This document shows, piece after piece, positions 1-8,474 of a stretch of DNA of 64,000 bases. The first letter of the stretch is position 1. Each line of letters begins with the position of its first letter. The notes under the pieces are model-generated. The model ran no database searches, was not told where the DNA came from, and saw only the letters and a list, made by a program, of their open reading frames with translations. The translations under genes and the position numbers were made by a program. This DNA comes from an uncultured bacterium (lineage in GTDB: Bacteria; Bacillota; Clostridia; Lachnospirales; Lachnospiraceae): NCBI GenBank assembly GCA_947383005.1, contig CANDBT010000015.1, forward strand, positions 1 through 64,000. Direction: 5' to 3'.

Positions 1-666
1 GATTTCCTGGCCAAGAAGTCCCAGTGGATCTTCGGCGGCGACGGATGGGCTTATGATATCGGCTTTGGCGGCGTGGATCATGTGCTGGCAAGCGGCAAGG
101 ATATCAATATCATGGTTTATGATACCGAGGTTTATTCCAATACTGGCGGTCAGTCTTCCAAGGCTACCAAGACCGGTGCGGTTGCCCAGTTCGCAGCCGG
201 CGGTAAAGAAACCAAGAAGAAAGATCTGGCAAGCATTGCCATGTCTTATGGTTATGTATATGTGGCTCAGATTTCCATGGGTGCTGACTATGCCCAGACC
301 GTGAAAGCGATCGCAGAGGCTGAGGCTTATCCGGGTCCGTCCCTGATCTTGGCTTACGCTCCCTGTATCAATCACGGTATCAAGAAAGGCATGAGCAAGG
401 CTCAGACCGAGGAGAAGCTGGCTGTTGAGACTGGTTACTGGAACAATTTCCGCTTCAATCCGGCTGCGGAGAAGAAGTTTACTTTGGACAGCAAGGCACC
501 GAAGATGGAAGGCTATCAGGACTTCTTAAAGGGCGAAGTGCGTTATGCTTCCCTGGCTATGAAGAACCCTGACAGAGCCGCTAAGCTGTTTGCCAAGAAT
601 GAGGCTGAGGCCAAGGAAAGATATGAATATCTGTCCAAGCTGATTGCCCTGTATGGAAATGACTGA
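1..666 (+). CDS. nifJ: Pyruvate:ferredoxin (flavodoxin) oxidoreductase, C-terminal part
   Basis: The open frame runs in from the left edge, so only the last 221 residues are present. They match the C-terminal thiamine-diphosphate-binding region of PFOR: GGDGWAYDIGFGGVDHVLAS near residues 13-32 is the TPP/Mg site, followed by DTEVYSNTGGQ(S)SK, a signature of the family. The enzyme oxidises pyruvate to acetyl-CoA and CO2 and reduces ferredoxin in the cytoplasm, and is a core catabolic enzyme of anaerobes. The full protein is usually near 1170 residues, so about four fifths lie outside the window, including the ferredoxin-like domain. A strong hairpin follows the stop codon at a distance of about 90 bases. 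Confidence 0.96.
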   Translation, partial: DFLAKKSQWIFGGDGWAYDIGFGGVDHVLASGKDINIMVYDTEVYSNTGGQSSKATKTGAVAQFAAGGKETKKKDLASIAMSYGYVYVAQISMGADYAQTVKAIAEAEAYPGPSLILAYAPCINHGIKKGMSKAQTEEKLAVETGYWNNFRFNPAAEKKFTLDSKAPKMEGYQDFLKGEVRYASLAMKNPDRAAKLFAKNEAEAKERYEYLSKLIALYGND

Positions 667-754
667 TTTCGGGAGAAATTTTCCGGGAGAAAAGTCAAAG
701 ACCCCACAGCAAGCTGACGGGGTATCGAACTTGTAGCGCAGCAAGCACCAGAAG

Positions 755-803
755 AAAAGCCCTGCACAGACGATGGCAAATCCTAAGCCTGTGCAGGGCT
801 TTT
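755..803. terminator. Bidirectional intrinsic terminator between nifJ and the phosphoesterase
   Basis: A perfect 15-bp inverted repeat (755-769 with 789-803, core GCCCTGCACAG) with a 19-base loop lies between two convergent genes. The stem ends in AAAA on the left and TTTT on the right, so it can terminate transcription from both sides. Confidence 0.85.
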
Positions 804-815
804 GATGTCTTTAGG

Positions 816-1646
816 TTAAATTATCCTTATTTGTGTCAATTTCCCGCTGTTTGAATGATTATCAAATGGTTTCAGGGTGATTATCGGTAATTCAGGAGGA
901 TTATTAATCCGCAGCAAAAAATGATTGCCCAATCCGCGGCTGACAATCAGATGATGTCCGTTTTCATTGAAATGACCGCCGTCATAGTGGGGGAAGAGGG
1001 TTATATCGGGAGATAATACTCCCCCTAGTCCGGGAAGGCGGATGATGCCTCCATGGATATGGCCGGATAAAGTAAGGTCAGCGCCCCAACGGCGGTAGGA
1101 GGGATAGTGAAGGGGATCATGGGCCAGCAGTATAGTAAAACGATGTGGTACAGGAATTCCCAAAGCTCTGTTGGTGTCTGCTGCAGAAAAGCATACTTTT
1201 CTTAATCGTTTGCCGAATTGTCTTTTGTAGGAAATCATCGGAGTGGTAAGGCCGTATAATTGAACGGACTCTCCCTTGCGGTATATTGTACAACAGCGAT
1301 TATCTAATAAAATAACACCAAGCTGTTGTAAATTTTTTGTCAGCATGTCAAAGGAATCTTTTTTCAGACACTGTTCGTGATTACCCAGGCTGTAATAAAC
1401 AGGATAATCCTGCACAAGTTTGCGGCACAGGCAAAGAAGCTGGGGGATGGCCCCTTTTGTCTGATCTGCCATATCTCCGGTCATTACAATGATATGGGGC
1501 TTGGTTTGATAAATTTTTTGGATCAAATGTTTGTTTTCCTTGCCGAAAAGTACGCCGTGAAGGTCGGATAAGTGAATAATTCGGAAACCGGAAAAGGCAG
1601 GGGGAAGCTGTCGGAAGAAGAGAGTGTAGGGGGTAATTTTGATCAT
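816..1646 (-). CDS. Metallophosphoesterase (YaeI/YkuE-like)
   Basis: 276 residues from the chosen ATG at 1646, which has an AAAGGA box upstream; a longer in-frame start at 1706 lacks one. The calcineurin-like metal-binding motifs appear in order: HLSDLH, GDMAD, GNHE, AHDP and GHIHGG. These bind a dinuclear metal centre and hydrolyse phosphomonoesters or phosphodiesters. Close family members include YaeI/YkuE-type enzymes acting on lipid or cell-envelope phosphoesters, but the substrate here is not visible. There is no clear N-terminal signal or membrane anchor, unlike many YkuE proteins. It is convergent with nifJ and divergent from the thioesterase gene. Confidence 0.88.
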   Translation of the reverse strand: MIKITPYTLFFRQLPPAFSGFRIIHLSDLHGVLFGKENKHLIQKIYQTKPHIIVMTGDMADQTKGAIPQLLCLCRKLVQDYPVYYSLGNHEQCLKKDSFDMLTKNLQQLGVILLDNRCCTIYRKGESVQLYGLTTPMISYKRQFGKRLRKVCFSAADTNRALGIPVPHRFTILLAHDPLHYPSYRRWGADLTLSGHIHGGIIRLPGLGGVLSPDITLFPHYDGGHFNENGHHLIVSRGLGNHFLLRINNPPELPIITLKPFDNHSNSGKLTQIRII

Positions 1647-1802
1647 GCCAAATAAATCCTTTCTATGCTGATTTTCGGTGTGTTGACTTTGAAATCCTGG
1701 GATCATCTTATGATGTTGGGGTCAAAAGGTATTTTGACCCTGATATCATCTTATACAGGAATAAAGAAAAAAGCAAGTGCTATGATTACAAGGAGGGAAG
1801 TT

Positions 1803-2222
1803 ATGATCAGTTATATTCATCGTGTGCAGTATTATGAAACCGATCAAATGGGGATTACCCATCATTCCAACTATATCCGATGGATGGAAGAGGCACGGGT
1901 GGAGTATTTGGAACAAGTGGGCTGGGGATATGCAAAATTAGAGGAACTGGGGGTTATATCCCCGGTTCTGGCAGTAGAGTGCCAGTATAAGGAGACAACG
2001 ACATTTTTTGATGAGATTGAGATTCGGGTGAGAGTGGGGGAGTTTAAAGGGGTTAGATTGGTAATGGAATATGAAATGGTAAAGAAAAGTAACGGACATA
2101 TAGTTTTTGCGGGGTTGAGTAAACATTGTTTTTTGAATAAGGAACATAAGCCTGTGCGATTAAAAAAGGAACTGCCCGAATTTTATCAAAAGCTTACGGA
2201 TTTGGTGGAAAATCAGCCGTAA
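1803..2222 (+). CDS. Acyl-CoA thioesterase, YbgC/FadM (4-hydroxybenzoyl-CoA thioesterase) family
   Basis: 139 residues. The start is the ATG at 1803 behind a strong AAGGAGGG box; the frame stays open upstream to 1665, but that part is unlike the family. The N-terminal signature YYETDQMGITHHSNYIRWME carries the catalytic Asp of hot-dog-fold thioesterases, and the length is normal for the family. Such enzymes hydrolyse short- or medium-chain acyl-CoA in the cytoplasm. The gene stands alone, so the context does not indicate a substrate. Confidence 0.9.
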   Translation: MISYIHRVQYYETDQMGITHHSNYIRWMEEARVEYLEQVGWGYAKLEELGVISPVLAVECQYKETTTFFDEIEIRVRVGEFKGVRLVMEYEMVKKSNGHIVFAGLSKHCFLNKEHKPVRLKKELPEFYQKLTDLVENQP

Positions 2223-2225
2223 ATT

Positions 2226-2245
2226 CCGTATATACGGTTTTGTTT
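2226..2245 (+). terminator. Weak terminator-like palindrome after the thioesterase gene
   Basis: A 12-base perfect palindrome, CCGTATATACGG, three bases after the stop codon, is followed by a T-rich run (TTTTGTTTT). The stem is only 4 bp if a four-base loop is allowed, so termination efficiency is doubtful. Confidence 0.35.
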
Positions 2246-2346
2246 TAGGAATTTATGCCGATATATAAAATATCAACAGCTATTTGGTTTTCGGTTAAAA
2301 GATACAGGATAAGAGGTGCTCATCTTTTGACGGGAAGGGGGATTAT

Positions 2347-3081
2347 ATGAAAGTCTCAGCGAGAAATTGGCCTAGGGAAAGCCAGGATGTTTTATATCAA
2401 ACATCTTTGCAGAAGGCGGATGACGGAAAGACTCAGGAGAAGGAGGCTGAGGTTCCGGCATATTTGGATACAGATAAATTTGAAAGCTTTCCGAAGTTTT
2501 TCGGGCAGGACAATGAAAAATCCGGCAGCGGTTTTAAGATGAAATCTTCGACTCCGGATGATTCGGTAGGACAGCTTGCATCTATGTTAGCCAGGGCAGA
2601 AACCAGAATGGATGTGCAGCAGGTTTCTTCCAAAGCTACGCGTGCGTTGATCAGCCTGAAAATGTCATCGATATCCAGTGATGAGGGACAGCGGAAAAAA
2701 ATTGCCCAAATGATCAAACGTATGGAAAAACTGATCAAGCGTATCAATAAAAAACTGCAGCTTTTAAGCAGGGAAGAACAGATTGAAAACCGAAGAAAAC
2801 AGGCAGAAAAGAGAGAAGATATACAAAAACAGATAGAATTGGAAAAAGAGCTGCAGCGAAAACGGAAAAAACGCCGTCGAGACGAGCGGGATTATGCTTC
2901 AAAAGAATTGGCCGAAGACCAAAAACAGTCGGCGCAGGAGATGCAGGAAGCTTTATCCGGACTTGGCTCTTCGTCGGGGGGAATAGAGGCCGGAACGGAT
3001 GGCAGTATAGATTTGGCTGCTTCTGCTTATTCTGAGCCGGTGACTGTGGCAGAAGGAGTTTCTGTTGATTTGTCCGTATAG
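2347..3081 (+). CDS. Basic coiled-coil protein of unknown function
   Basis: 244 residues with a good ribosome binding site (GGAAGGGGG). I do not recognise the family. The N-terminal 75 residues are polar and may be flexible. Residues about 85-125 look helical. Residues about 115-205 form a long charged helix rich in Lys, Arg, Glu and Gln, with a KRKKRRRDERD patch that should be a coiled coil or a nucleic-acid or membrane-surface contact. The tail is Ser/Gly/Ala-rich and acidic. There is no signal peptide or membrane segment. The gene stands alone between the thioesterase and a symmetrical hairpin. The clean start, RBS and terminator argue that it is real. Confidence 0.7.
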   Translation: MKVSARNWPRESQDVLYQTSLQKADDGKTQEKEAEVPAYLDTDKFESFPKFFGQDNEKSGSGFKMKSSTPDDSVGQLASMLARAETRMDVQQVSSKATRALISLKMSSISSDEGQRKKIAQMIKRMEKLIKRINKKLQLLSREEQIENRRKQAEKREDIQKQIELEKELQRKRKKRRRDERDYASKELAEDQKQSAQEMQEALSGLGSSSGGIEAGTDGSIDLAASAYSEPVTVAEGVSVDLSV

Positions 3082-3090
3082 GGGAGTATC

Positions 3091-3129
3091 CATCCCGGGA
3101 TTTCGCGTCTGTGGCAAAATCCCGGGATG
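3091..3129. terminator. Symmetrical hairpin between convergent genes
   Basis: A perfect 13-bp stem (3091-3103 with 3117-3129, core ATCCCGGGATTT) with a 13-base loop lies nine bases after the stop of the coiled-coil gene and 16 bases before the end of the exosortase gene. There is no U-run beyond the stem, only AAAT/ATTT at the loop side, so it may act as an mRNA 3' stabiliser as much as a terminator. Confidence 0.55.
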
Positions 3130-3145
3130 AATGCGTTGGATAGGG

Positions 3146-3931
3146 CTATGAGGAATGAAGAGATTTCCTCAAAAGCTTAATTATCTGAAAAAGGCAGAGG
3201 ACGGCAAGGCAGGCCGGAAGGATAACTGCAGTATATTCAGAAAATCCATAAATATTGTTTTTGCAGGCATGATTGAGTAAAGGAATTCCCAGTATTGTGC
3301 CAAGATACCAGGATATCGGTCCGATCCACCAACTGTTTTTGGCTTTTGGGAGGTTGCCAGTGTCCGGATTTTTTACGGAAAGCCGATCTCTGATGATATA
3401 ATCGGTTGCTTGATAGAGGACGATTAAGGCAGAAAAATAAATGAGTGTGCCTAGCAGAGTATGAAATCGTTCAGGAGTGATCCATCGGCTGTTTAACCGA
3501 AAAAAACCGGTTTTTCTTAGGTATAGCGGGAAATGTATGGAAGAAGCGATCCGGAAGCCGTTGATCATTATCGTGTACAGATAGGAAACAATCAGGCTTA
3601 TGCCAACCCAGCATAGTTTGCTTTTCTTTGTTTTCATCAGATGAAGGAAAGAAAAGATCAAAAGGGCGGCGGCAATGGACATAAACTGAATACCGGAACA
3701 GGAAGGCGCGATAATGAAGCGGAAGGAATGGCTGACATATCCGGTTTGCGGAATGTATTCAAAAGAGATTCCTCCAAGAATACCTGCCCACCAGGCAGCA
3801 GGTGCCAGTATCCATCGCAGTTGGCCGCAGCCAGCCTGGCGGTAAAAGAATTTTACCGCCAGAATAAAGGAAAATCCGATAAGATAAAAAACGATTGGCT
3901 TGATTTTGTTTACAATAAAGGATTTTTTCAT
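3146..3931 (-). CDS. Exosortase (exosortase K-like transpeptidase)
   Basis: 261 residues and highly hydrophobic, with about seven membrane spans. The three exosortase/archaeosortase catalytic residues are in their usual settings: Cys78 in APSCSGI, Arg127 in NGFRI and His157 in ERFHTLLG. Exosortases cleave C-terminal sorting signals (a short motif, a membrane helix and a basic cluster) of exported proteins. The ATG overlaps the stop of the upstream VIT/VWA gene (ATGA), so the two are translationally coupled. That neighbour ends in a SEP motif, membrane helix and basic tail, and is the obvious substrate. Exosortases are mainly known from Gram-negative bacteria, with XrtG as a Gram-positive type. 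The pairing resembles XrtK/MSEP-CTERM as I remember it; the subgroup is not verified. Confidence 0.85.
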   Translation of the reverse strand: MKKSFIVNKIKPIVFYLIGFSFILAVKFFYRQAGCGQLRWILAPAAWWAGILGGISFEYIPQTGYVSHSFRFIIAPSCSGIQFMSIAAALLIFSFLHLMKTKKSKLCWVGISLIVSYLYTIMINGFRIASSIHFPLYLRKTGFFRLNSRWITPERFHTLLGTLIYFSALIVLYQATDYIIRDRLSVKNPDTGNLPKAKNSWWIGPISWYLGTILGIPLLNHACKNNIYGFSEYTAVILPACLAVLCLFQIIKLLRKSLHSS

Positions 3932-5964
3932 ACTTTATCATTCCTCACGTTTCTACCCTTTAAGCCTTTTTGTCCGTGCCAAAATCGATAAAACATCTGC
4001 AGGGATAGTGCCAGAGCAGCAAGAAGTATTGCTGCAGTACCAGGCTCTGAGCCGGAAGTATAGTTGCCAACGGCCAGGTTTGATACATGCAGAGGCATAG
4101 CCAACGGTTGATTGACATCCTCGCCGGGAGTATTTGGGTTTCGGACAGCTTCTGTCACGGCGATAAAGGAGGTATAAGGGGTCATGATGCTGTATTCCAG
4201 TCCTAATGCCGTAACCATCTCCCGGACAGGTTCGGAATCATCGGCGGATGTTCCGAAATCGGAGAGCCGCTGGATTTTTTTGCGTGCCCAGAGATAAGGA
4301 AGGGCGCTGCTGTTTTCGGTTTCCCAGTCAGCAACAGAGATTTCCTGATAGTAATTATCCGTGCCTTGTTTTCCGGATATTTTTATGGTTCCCGTTTTTT
4401 CCCCTTTCCATTTCCCCAGCAGGACAAGCGGCCTTTGGGCGAATAAATCAGGCAGGGAAGATGGTTCGGTATCGTAAGCGCCGAATCCGTCATAAGTGAT
4501 TTGAATATCTGTCAGCAATGGCGCCTGGACGTAGGTGCGAAAACGTGATGCAGTTTGGGCAGCATCTTCGGAATCGGTTACGATAAAGGCTTCGCCTTGT
4601 CCGGTCTGTGCCATGCCGTCAATTAAGTAGCGGTTGACGGAGTCGCCGATGCCGAAAGAAAAGAAATTCGCTTTGTCCAGGTTTTTATGAATCAATTCGA
4701 AAATTTCCCTTTCTCCGGAAATATAGCCATCGGTAATGGTGATAATGCTGCGGGTGGTATTTTTTGTTTCGGGAACATCCAGAGCCGTCTCCAAAGCATC
4801 AGCCAGTTCCGTCCCGCCGCCCCCGCTTTCCAAGTCAATCAGTTCCAGGGCCATCTGGACATTTTTTTCCGTGGCCGGAAGAGAAGTCGGGGAGAGCTGG
4901 ATTGAGGCGTTGGAAAACAAAAGGACATTAAACGAGTCGGTTTCCTTTAAATGAGTGACCAAATCCCGGATAAGTTCTTTTGCTGTGTCCAGTGGATATC
5001 CATACATGGAACCGGATACATCCAAAACAAAAATATACTCTCTGGGAGCCAGTTCCTCGGAAGAATAGTGTTTTGGCGGCTGTAAAGTCAGCAGGAAATA
5101 ATTTTCCTTTTCTGTCGTATCTAAGATAAGGCCGCAGCCGACGTCCTCGCCGGTCAGTTGGTAATCCAGGATAAAATCGCGGTTTCCGGCATAATCTTCC
5201 GGGTGGGAAAGGGTAATTTCTGCAGTGGAATCGCCATCCTGGCGGACATCGATTTCATGGGACTTGCAGGAGATATCCGATATAGGGACACCGGTGGAGA
5301 GGTTGACGGAAATGTTATATTTTCCGGGAGGAGTTTCCCCTTCCGGAAGGTAAGGAGAAGCGATCCACTGGTCATCCTGGTTTTCTTCCTCCGATTCCTG
5401 GCCTGCGTAACGGGGGCCGACTACCGTGGGAAATACGAATTGATAGGTTCCTTCGCTGGGAGTCAGCAGTTCCGTATAGTGGAGTTCGATACGGATAGTG
5501 TCCCCGGGAAGGATATTGGCCACATCCATGGAAAAAACGTTGGGGCGCTGCTGCTCAAGGAGGGATGCGCTTTTTCCTTCGCTTTTGGCTTCTTCAAATT
5601 CTTGTTTGGCTTCTTCTTTTTCTTTGATTTTTGCGGTGATCACCTGATCTCCGATTTCCATTTTCATCCCATGGACGGCAGCATTTTGAGAGGCCGGAAA
5701 AATATATCGGGCGTTGATGGGATGCTGTCCTTCGTTAGCATATGTTTGTGTAATGTAGGTCTCTGCTATGGTGCCCTGGATGTTGGTTTTTACATCGGTT
5801 TCCTTTAAAGGAAGGCTGTCTGTGGACGGGTCGGCTCCTTCAATGTAAAAGTAGGGAGCAAGAGTCTTTTCTTCCTGTTTTTCCTCTGCGTAGACGGCGG
5901 CAGGACACAAAAAAAGCATCAGGAGAGGGAAAAACGCATAAAGCCGGTTTCGTTTCTTGTTCAT
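3928..5964 (-). CDS. VIT and von Willebrand factor A domain surface protein with SEP-type C-terminal sorting signal
   Basis: 678 residues from the ATG at 5964, behind a GAGGTG box; the frame runs further upstream but the signal peptide fixes this start. A Lys/Arg n-region, a Leu-rich core and a VYAEE cleavage site occupy residues 1-25. Residues about 30-160 look like a VIT domain (inter-alpha-trypsin inhibitor type). A VWA domain starts near residue 308, with the MIDAS motif DVSGSM at 315-320, a GGGGTEL Thr and ITDG. The C-terminus is SEPG at 639-642, a hydrophobic helix at about 643-662 and a basic tail with two Gly-Lys pairs. This is the three-part design of PEP-CTERM-like signals. I infer export through Sec and processing by the overlapping exosortase. 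Related VIT/VWA proteins serve in adhesion or envelope interactions. Confidence 0.85.
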   Translation of the reverse strand: MNKKRNRLYAFFPLLMLFLCPAAVYAEEKQEEKTLAPYFYIEGADPSTDSLPLKETDVKTNIQGTIAETYITQTYANEGQHPINARYIFPASQNAAVHGMKMEIGDQVITAKIKEKEEAKQEFEEAKSEGKSASLLEQQRPNVFSMDVANILPGDTIRIELHYTELLTPSEGTYQFVFPTVVGPRYAGQESEEENQDDQWIASPYLPEGETPPGKYNISVNLSTGVPISDISCKSHEIDVRQDGDSTAEITLSHPEDYAGNRDFILDYQLTGEDVGCGLILDTTEKENYFLLTLQPPKHYSSEELAPREYIFVLDVSGSMYGYPLDTAKELIRDLVTHLKETDSFNVLLFSNASIQLSPTSLPATEKNVQMALELIDLESGGGGTELADALETALDVPETKNTTRSIITITDGYISGEREIFELIHKNLDKANFFSFGIGDSVNRYLIDGMAQTGQGEAFIVTDSEDAAQTASRFRTYVQAPLLTDIQITYDGFGAYDTEPSSLPDLFAQRPLVLLGKWKGEKTGTIKISGKQGTDNYYQEISVADWETENSSALPYLWARKKIQRLSDFGTSADDSEPVREMVTALGLEYSIMTPYTSFIAVTEAVRNPNTPGEDVNQPLAMPLHVSNLAVGNYTSGSEPGTAAILLAALALSLQMFYRFWHGQKGLKGRNVRNDKV

Positions 5965-6219
5965 CTTCACACCTCGTTTGATTTGTTGAGCATTTATTTC
6001 CGCGGGCAACGAGTCAAGCGGACATGCTTGCATGTCCAATTGGCGACTGCCGCGAGGGGGTGCTATGCGCCAGTAGCGCATGGTCAGCACCGGCCGAAGC
6101 GGAGCGTAGACCAAATACCGGGTTTCTTTTTCCGGTATTGCCGGAGAAAAGATGCCTTGCTTGAATCGTTACATTTGGATATTACCGTATCTATGCGTCA
6201 AAAAATCATCAGAGTTGTA
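5965..6219. other. Intergenic region with hairpins upstream of the VIT/VWA gene
   Basis: No gene is visible. A perfect 8-bp hairpin (6020-6027 with 6030-6037, GGACATGC and its complement) sits in a GC-rich stretch with further short inverted pieces up to about 6110. At 6123-6152 a CCGG hairpin flanked by A/T runs could be a weak terminator for the upstream lysR gene. The promoter of the VIT/exosortase pair should be here but no convincing -35/-10 pair was found. Confidence 0.4.
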
Positions 6220-7149
6220 TCATATTTGTAAACAATAGTCTTTAACCAGGCGGATAAAAAGCTGATCCGCCTTTGACAGAAAACCATTGTGAAGTGAAGC
6301 AATGCACATGTCCCAATAGGCTTCATATTTTTCTTCGATACCTAACAGGCAAGGACGGTAATTGAAAGAGACGATTCGGGAATACTGTACAGGGACCAAA
6401 GTCACACCCATTCCCCGTGCTGCTAATAGTGTGGCTGTTTCATAATTGCATAGGGTCAGGGAAATGTTGGGACGGGTAATGCCGGCTTTAGCTAATACGG
6501 CATCGGTAATCTGACGGATGCGCTGTTCTTTCCGCAGCATAATAAACGGTTCTTCTTTTAAGCAGGCCAGATCAAGGACAGGAAAAGGGCTGTCCGGCTG
6601 AGGGACTGCTTTTTTTACCAGTTTATGATCCGGGGAAAGAGCGATAACAAAAGGATCCCGGGTAAGGATTTCATAGCGGATCTGAGGCTGGATATTTTCT
6701 TTTGGCGCATGCATAATGACAAAATCCAATTCGCCTTTGAGAAGCATCTGTTCCAGTGTGGCTGTGTTTTGTTCATGGATGTGCAGTTCGATATAAGGGC
6801 ACATTTTTTTATATTCGGGAAGAATATGAACCAGGGTCAATGTACCTAAGTGGTTGGTTATGCCAACATGTATCCGCCCCGTGCGGAGGTTGTTAATATT
6901 GCTGATTTCCAGTTCGAAATCCTCATACATTTTTAAGATCTGGGAGGCCATATGGTAGTAGCGTTCTCCTGCGAAGGTGAGTGTCAGTCCGTTGGTAGTC
7001 CGGTTAAACAAAGGGGTCCCCAGGGATTCTTCGATTCGCTGAATTGACTGGCTTAAGGAGGGCTGAGCCATGAAGAGCTTGCGGGCAGCGGCAGAAATGC
7101 TTTTTTCATCCGCTACCGTCTTTACATAAATCAATTCTTTGTGTGTCAT
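6220..7149 (-). CDS. LysR family transcriptional regulator
   Basis: 309 residues from the ATG at 7149 (MTHKELIYVK), behind an AAAGGAG box. Residues 1-60 hold the winged helix-turn-helix with the typical LysR text SISAAARKLFMAQPSLSQS followed by LGTPLFNR. The remainder is a periplasmic-binding-like effector domain (RTGRIHVGI at about 90). Length is normal for the family. It is divergent from azlC with about 280 bases between, so regulation of azlCD is likely by position. The co-inducer is unknown. Confidence 0.93.
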   Translation of the reverse strand: MTHKELIYVKTVADEKSISAAARKLFMAQPSLSQSIQRIEESLGTPLFNRTTNGLTLTFAGERYYHMASQILKMYEDFELEISNINNLRTGRIHVGITNHLGTLTLVHILPEYKKMCPYIELHIHEQNTATLEQMLLKGELDFVIMHAPKENIQPQIRYEILTRDPFVIALSPDHKLVKKAVPQPDSPFPVLDLACLKEEPFIMLRKEQRIRQITDAVLAKAGITRPNISLTLCNYETATLLAARGMGVTLVPVQYSRIVSFNYRPCLLGIEEKYEAYWDMCIASLHNGFLSKADQLFIRLVKDYCLQI

Positions 7150-7180
7150 TAGGGAGAGCTCCTTTCTGAAAGGTGGTTTG

Positions 7181-7209
7181 ATTATAATACAGAATTCGCC
7201 GGCTGTCAT
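7181..7209 (-). promoter_or_regulatory. Putative sigma-A promoter of the lysR gene
   Basis: On the minus strand a -35 ATGACA (7204-7209), a 17-base spacer and a perfect -10 TATAAT (7181-7186) lie 32 bases upstream of the lysR start codon. Confidence 0.55.
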
Positions 7210-7432
7210 TATATTCTTTGTTACTTCCCCAGTAAATCACCATGCCTGCCATCAGGCGATACCATCCTTTCAATTAACTGAGGTTGACGAAAAGGAAAGT
7301 TGCGAGTATGATAAGAAAGGCTGTAAGAAAGCCTGTTGCCGCAGGCGATTTTTATGTGCATATGTGTTGCGCTCACAGAAATGTCTGCGGATAGTAATAA
7401 CTTTATTCGGAAGGATCGGGAGAACAGCAGAA

Positions 7433-8158
7433 ATGAAAGAATCAAAAATATGGTTTATACGTGGTATGAAGGCGGGTATTCCTATTGGCCTGGGGTATTT
7501 TGCCGTTGCGTTTACCTTGGGGATTGCTGCCAGAGGAGCGGGGCTGACAGCCTTGCAGTCAGGGTTTATGTCCGCGGCAATGCTGGCCAGCGCAGGCGAA
7601 TTTGCCGCCATTAATGCAATTGCATCAGGGGCCGGTTATATGGAAATGGCGGTAACGGAGCTGGTGGTAAATTTACGGTATTTGCTGATGTCAGGCGCTT
7701 TATCCCAGAAAGTACGCAGAGATAAACCTTTTATCCATCGTTTTCTTATGGCTTACGGCGTTACGGATGAGATTTTTGCCGTTTCTATGGGAGTAGAGGG
7801 AAAACTCCATCCCTTCTATCTTTATGGCGCGGTTTCTACGGCGGCGCCGGGCTGGGTAGCCGGTACGGTAATGGGGGTATTGCTGGGGATGATTATGCCT
7901 CATCGGGTAATGAGCGCAATGAGCGTAGCGCTGTATGGAATGTTTTTGGCCGTGGTAATACCGCCGTCAAAGAGCAGTAAAATTATTGCGGGAGTTGTCG
8001 GGATATCGATGGCAGCCAGCGCCGTTTTTGCTTATCTGCCTGTGGCGGGAGCGCTTTCTGACGGCGTTCGGATTATTATATTGACGGTTCTGGTATCAGG
8101 GATGGCAGCATTGCTGTTTCCGGTAGGGGGAAAGGAGGAAAAGAAAAATGAAGCCTGA
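7433..8158 (+). CDS. azlC: AzlC family branched-chain amino acid exporter, large subunit
   Basis: 241 residues from the ATG at 7433. The frame is open from 7139, but the upstream part is not like the family. AzlC features are clear: GMKAGIPIGLGYFAVAFTLG near the start, SAAMLASAGEFAAINAI and NLRYLLMSGALS. Five to six membrane spans are expected. With AzlD it forms an inner-membrane exporter of branched-chain or related amino acids (AzlCD, YgaZH). The gene overlaps azlD by 11 bases, indicating coupled translation. The divergent LysR gene is the probable regulator. Confidence 0.92.
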   Translation: MKESKIWFIRGMKAGIPIGLGYFAVAFTLGIAARGAGLTALQSGFMSAAMLASAGEFAAINAIASGAGYMEMAVTELVVNLRYLLMSGALSQKVRRDKPFIHRFLMAYGVTDEIFAVSMGVEGKLHPFYLYGAVSTAAPGWVAGTVMGVLLGMIMPHRVMSAMSVALYGMFLAVVIPPSKSSKIIAGVVGISMAASAVFAYLPVAGALSDGVRIIILTVLVSGMAALLFPVGGKEEKKNEA

Positions 8159-8474
8159 TGCAAATATGAGTTTGCTGGTGATGGCGGCAACAATTTATCT
8201 CGTAAGGGCGCTGCCTCTGACTTTGCTCCGCAAGGAAATCAACAATTCGTTTATTCGCTCTTTTCTTTTTTACGTTCCTTATGTCAGTTTATCAGTCATG
8301 ACATTTCCGGCAATATTGTCATCCACGGATTCTTTTTGGTCCGGTTTGTCCGGTTTTTTGGTGGCAGCGGTCATCGCCTGGGTGGACGGAAATCTGTTTC
8401 GCGTATCCATCGGCGCATGCCTTGCCGTGTTTTTGACAGAATCAATAGTGTTACTGTTCACAGGTACCCTGTGA
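8148..8474 (+). CDS. azlD: AzlD family branched-chain amino acid exporter, small subunit
   Basis: 108 residues with four predicted membrane spans, including IYLVRALPLTLLRKEI, a usual AzlD N-terminal motif. It starts inside the end of azlC, as expected for the two-subunit transporter. The last eight codons and the TGA stop lie within an intergenic palindromic repeat that begins at 8450, so the C-terminus (LLFTGTL) is shaped by that element. Confidence 0.9.
   Translation: MKPDANMSLLVMAATIYLVRALPLTLLRKEINNSFIRSFLFYVPYVSLSVMTFPAILSSTDSFWSGLSGFLVAAVIAWVDGNLFRVSIGACLAVFLTESIVLLFTGTL

Noticed and set aside
6123..6152. A clear rho-independent terminator for lysR
   Set aside because: The core stem is only CCGG with A/T flanks; listed only as a possible weak structure.
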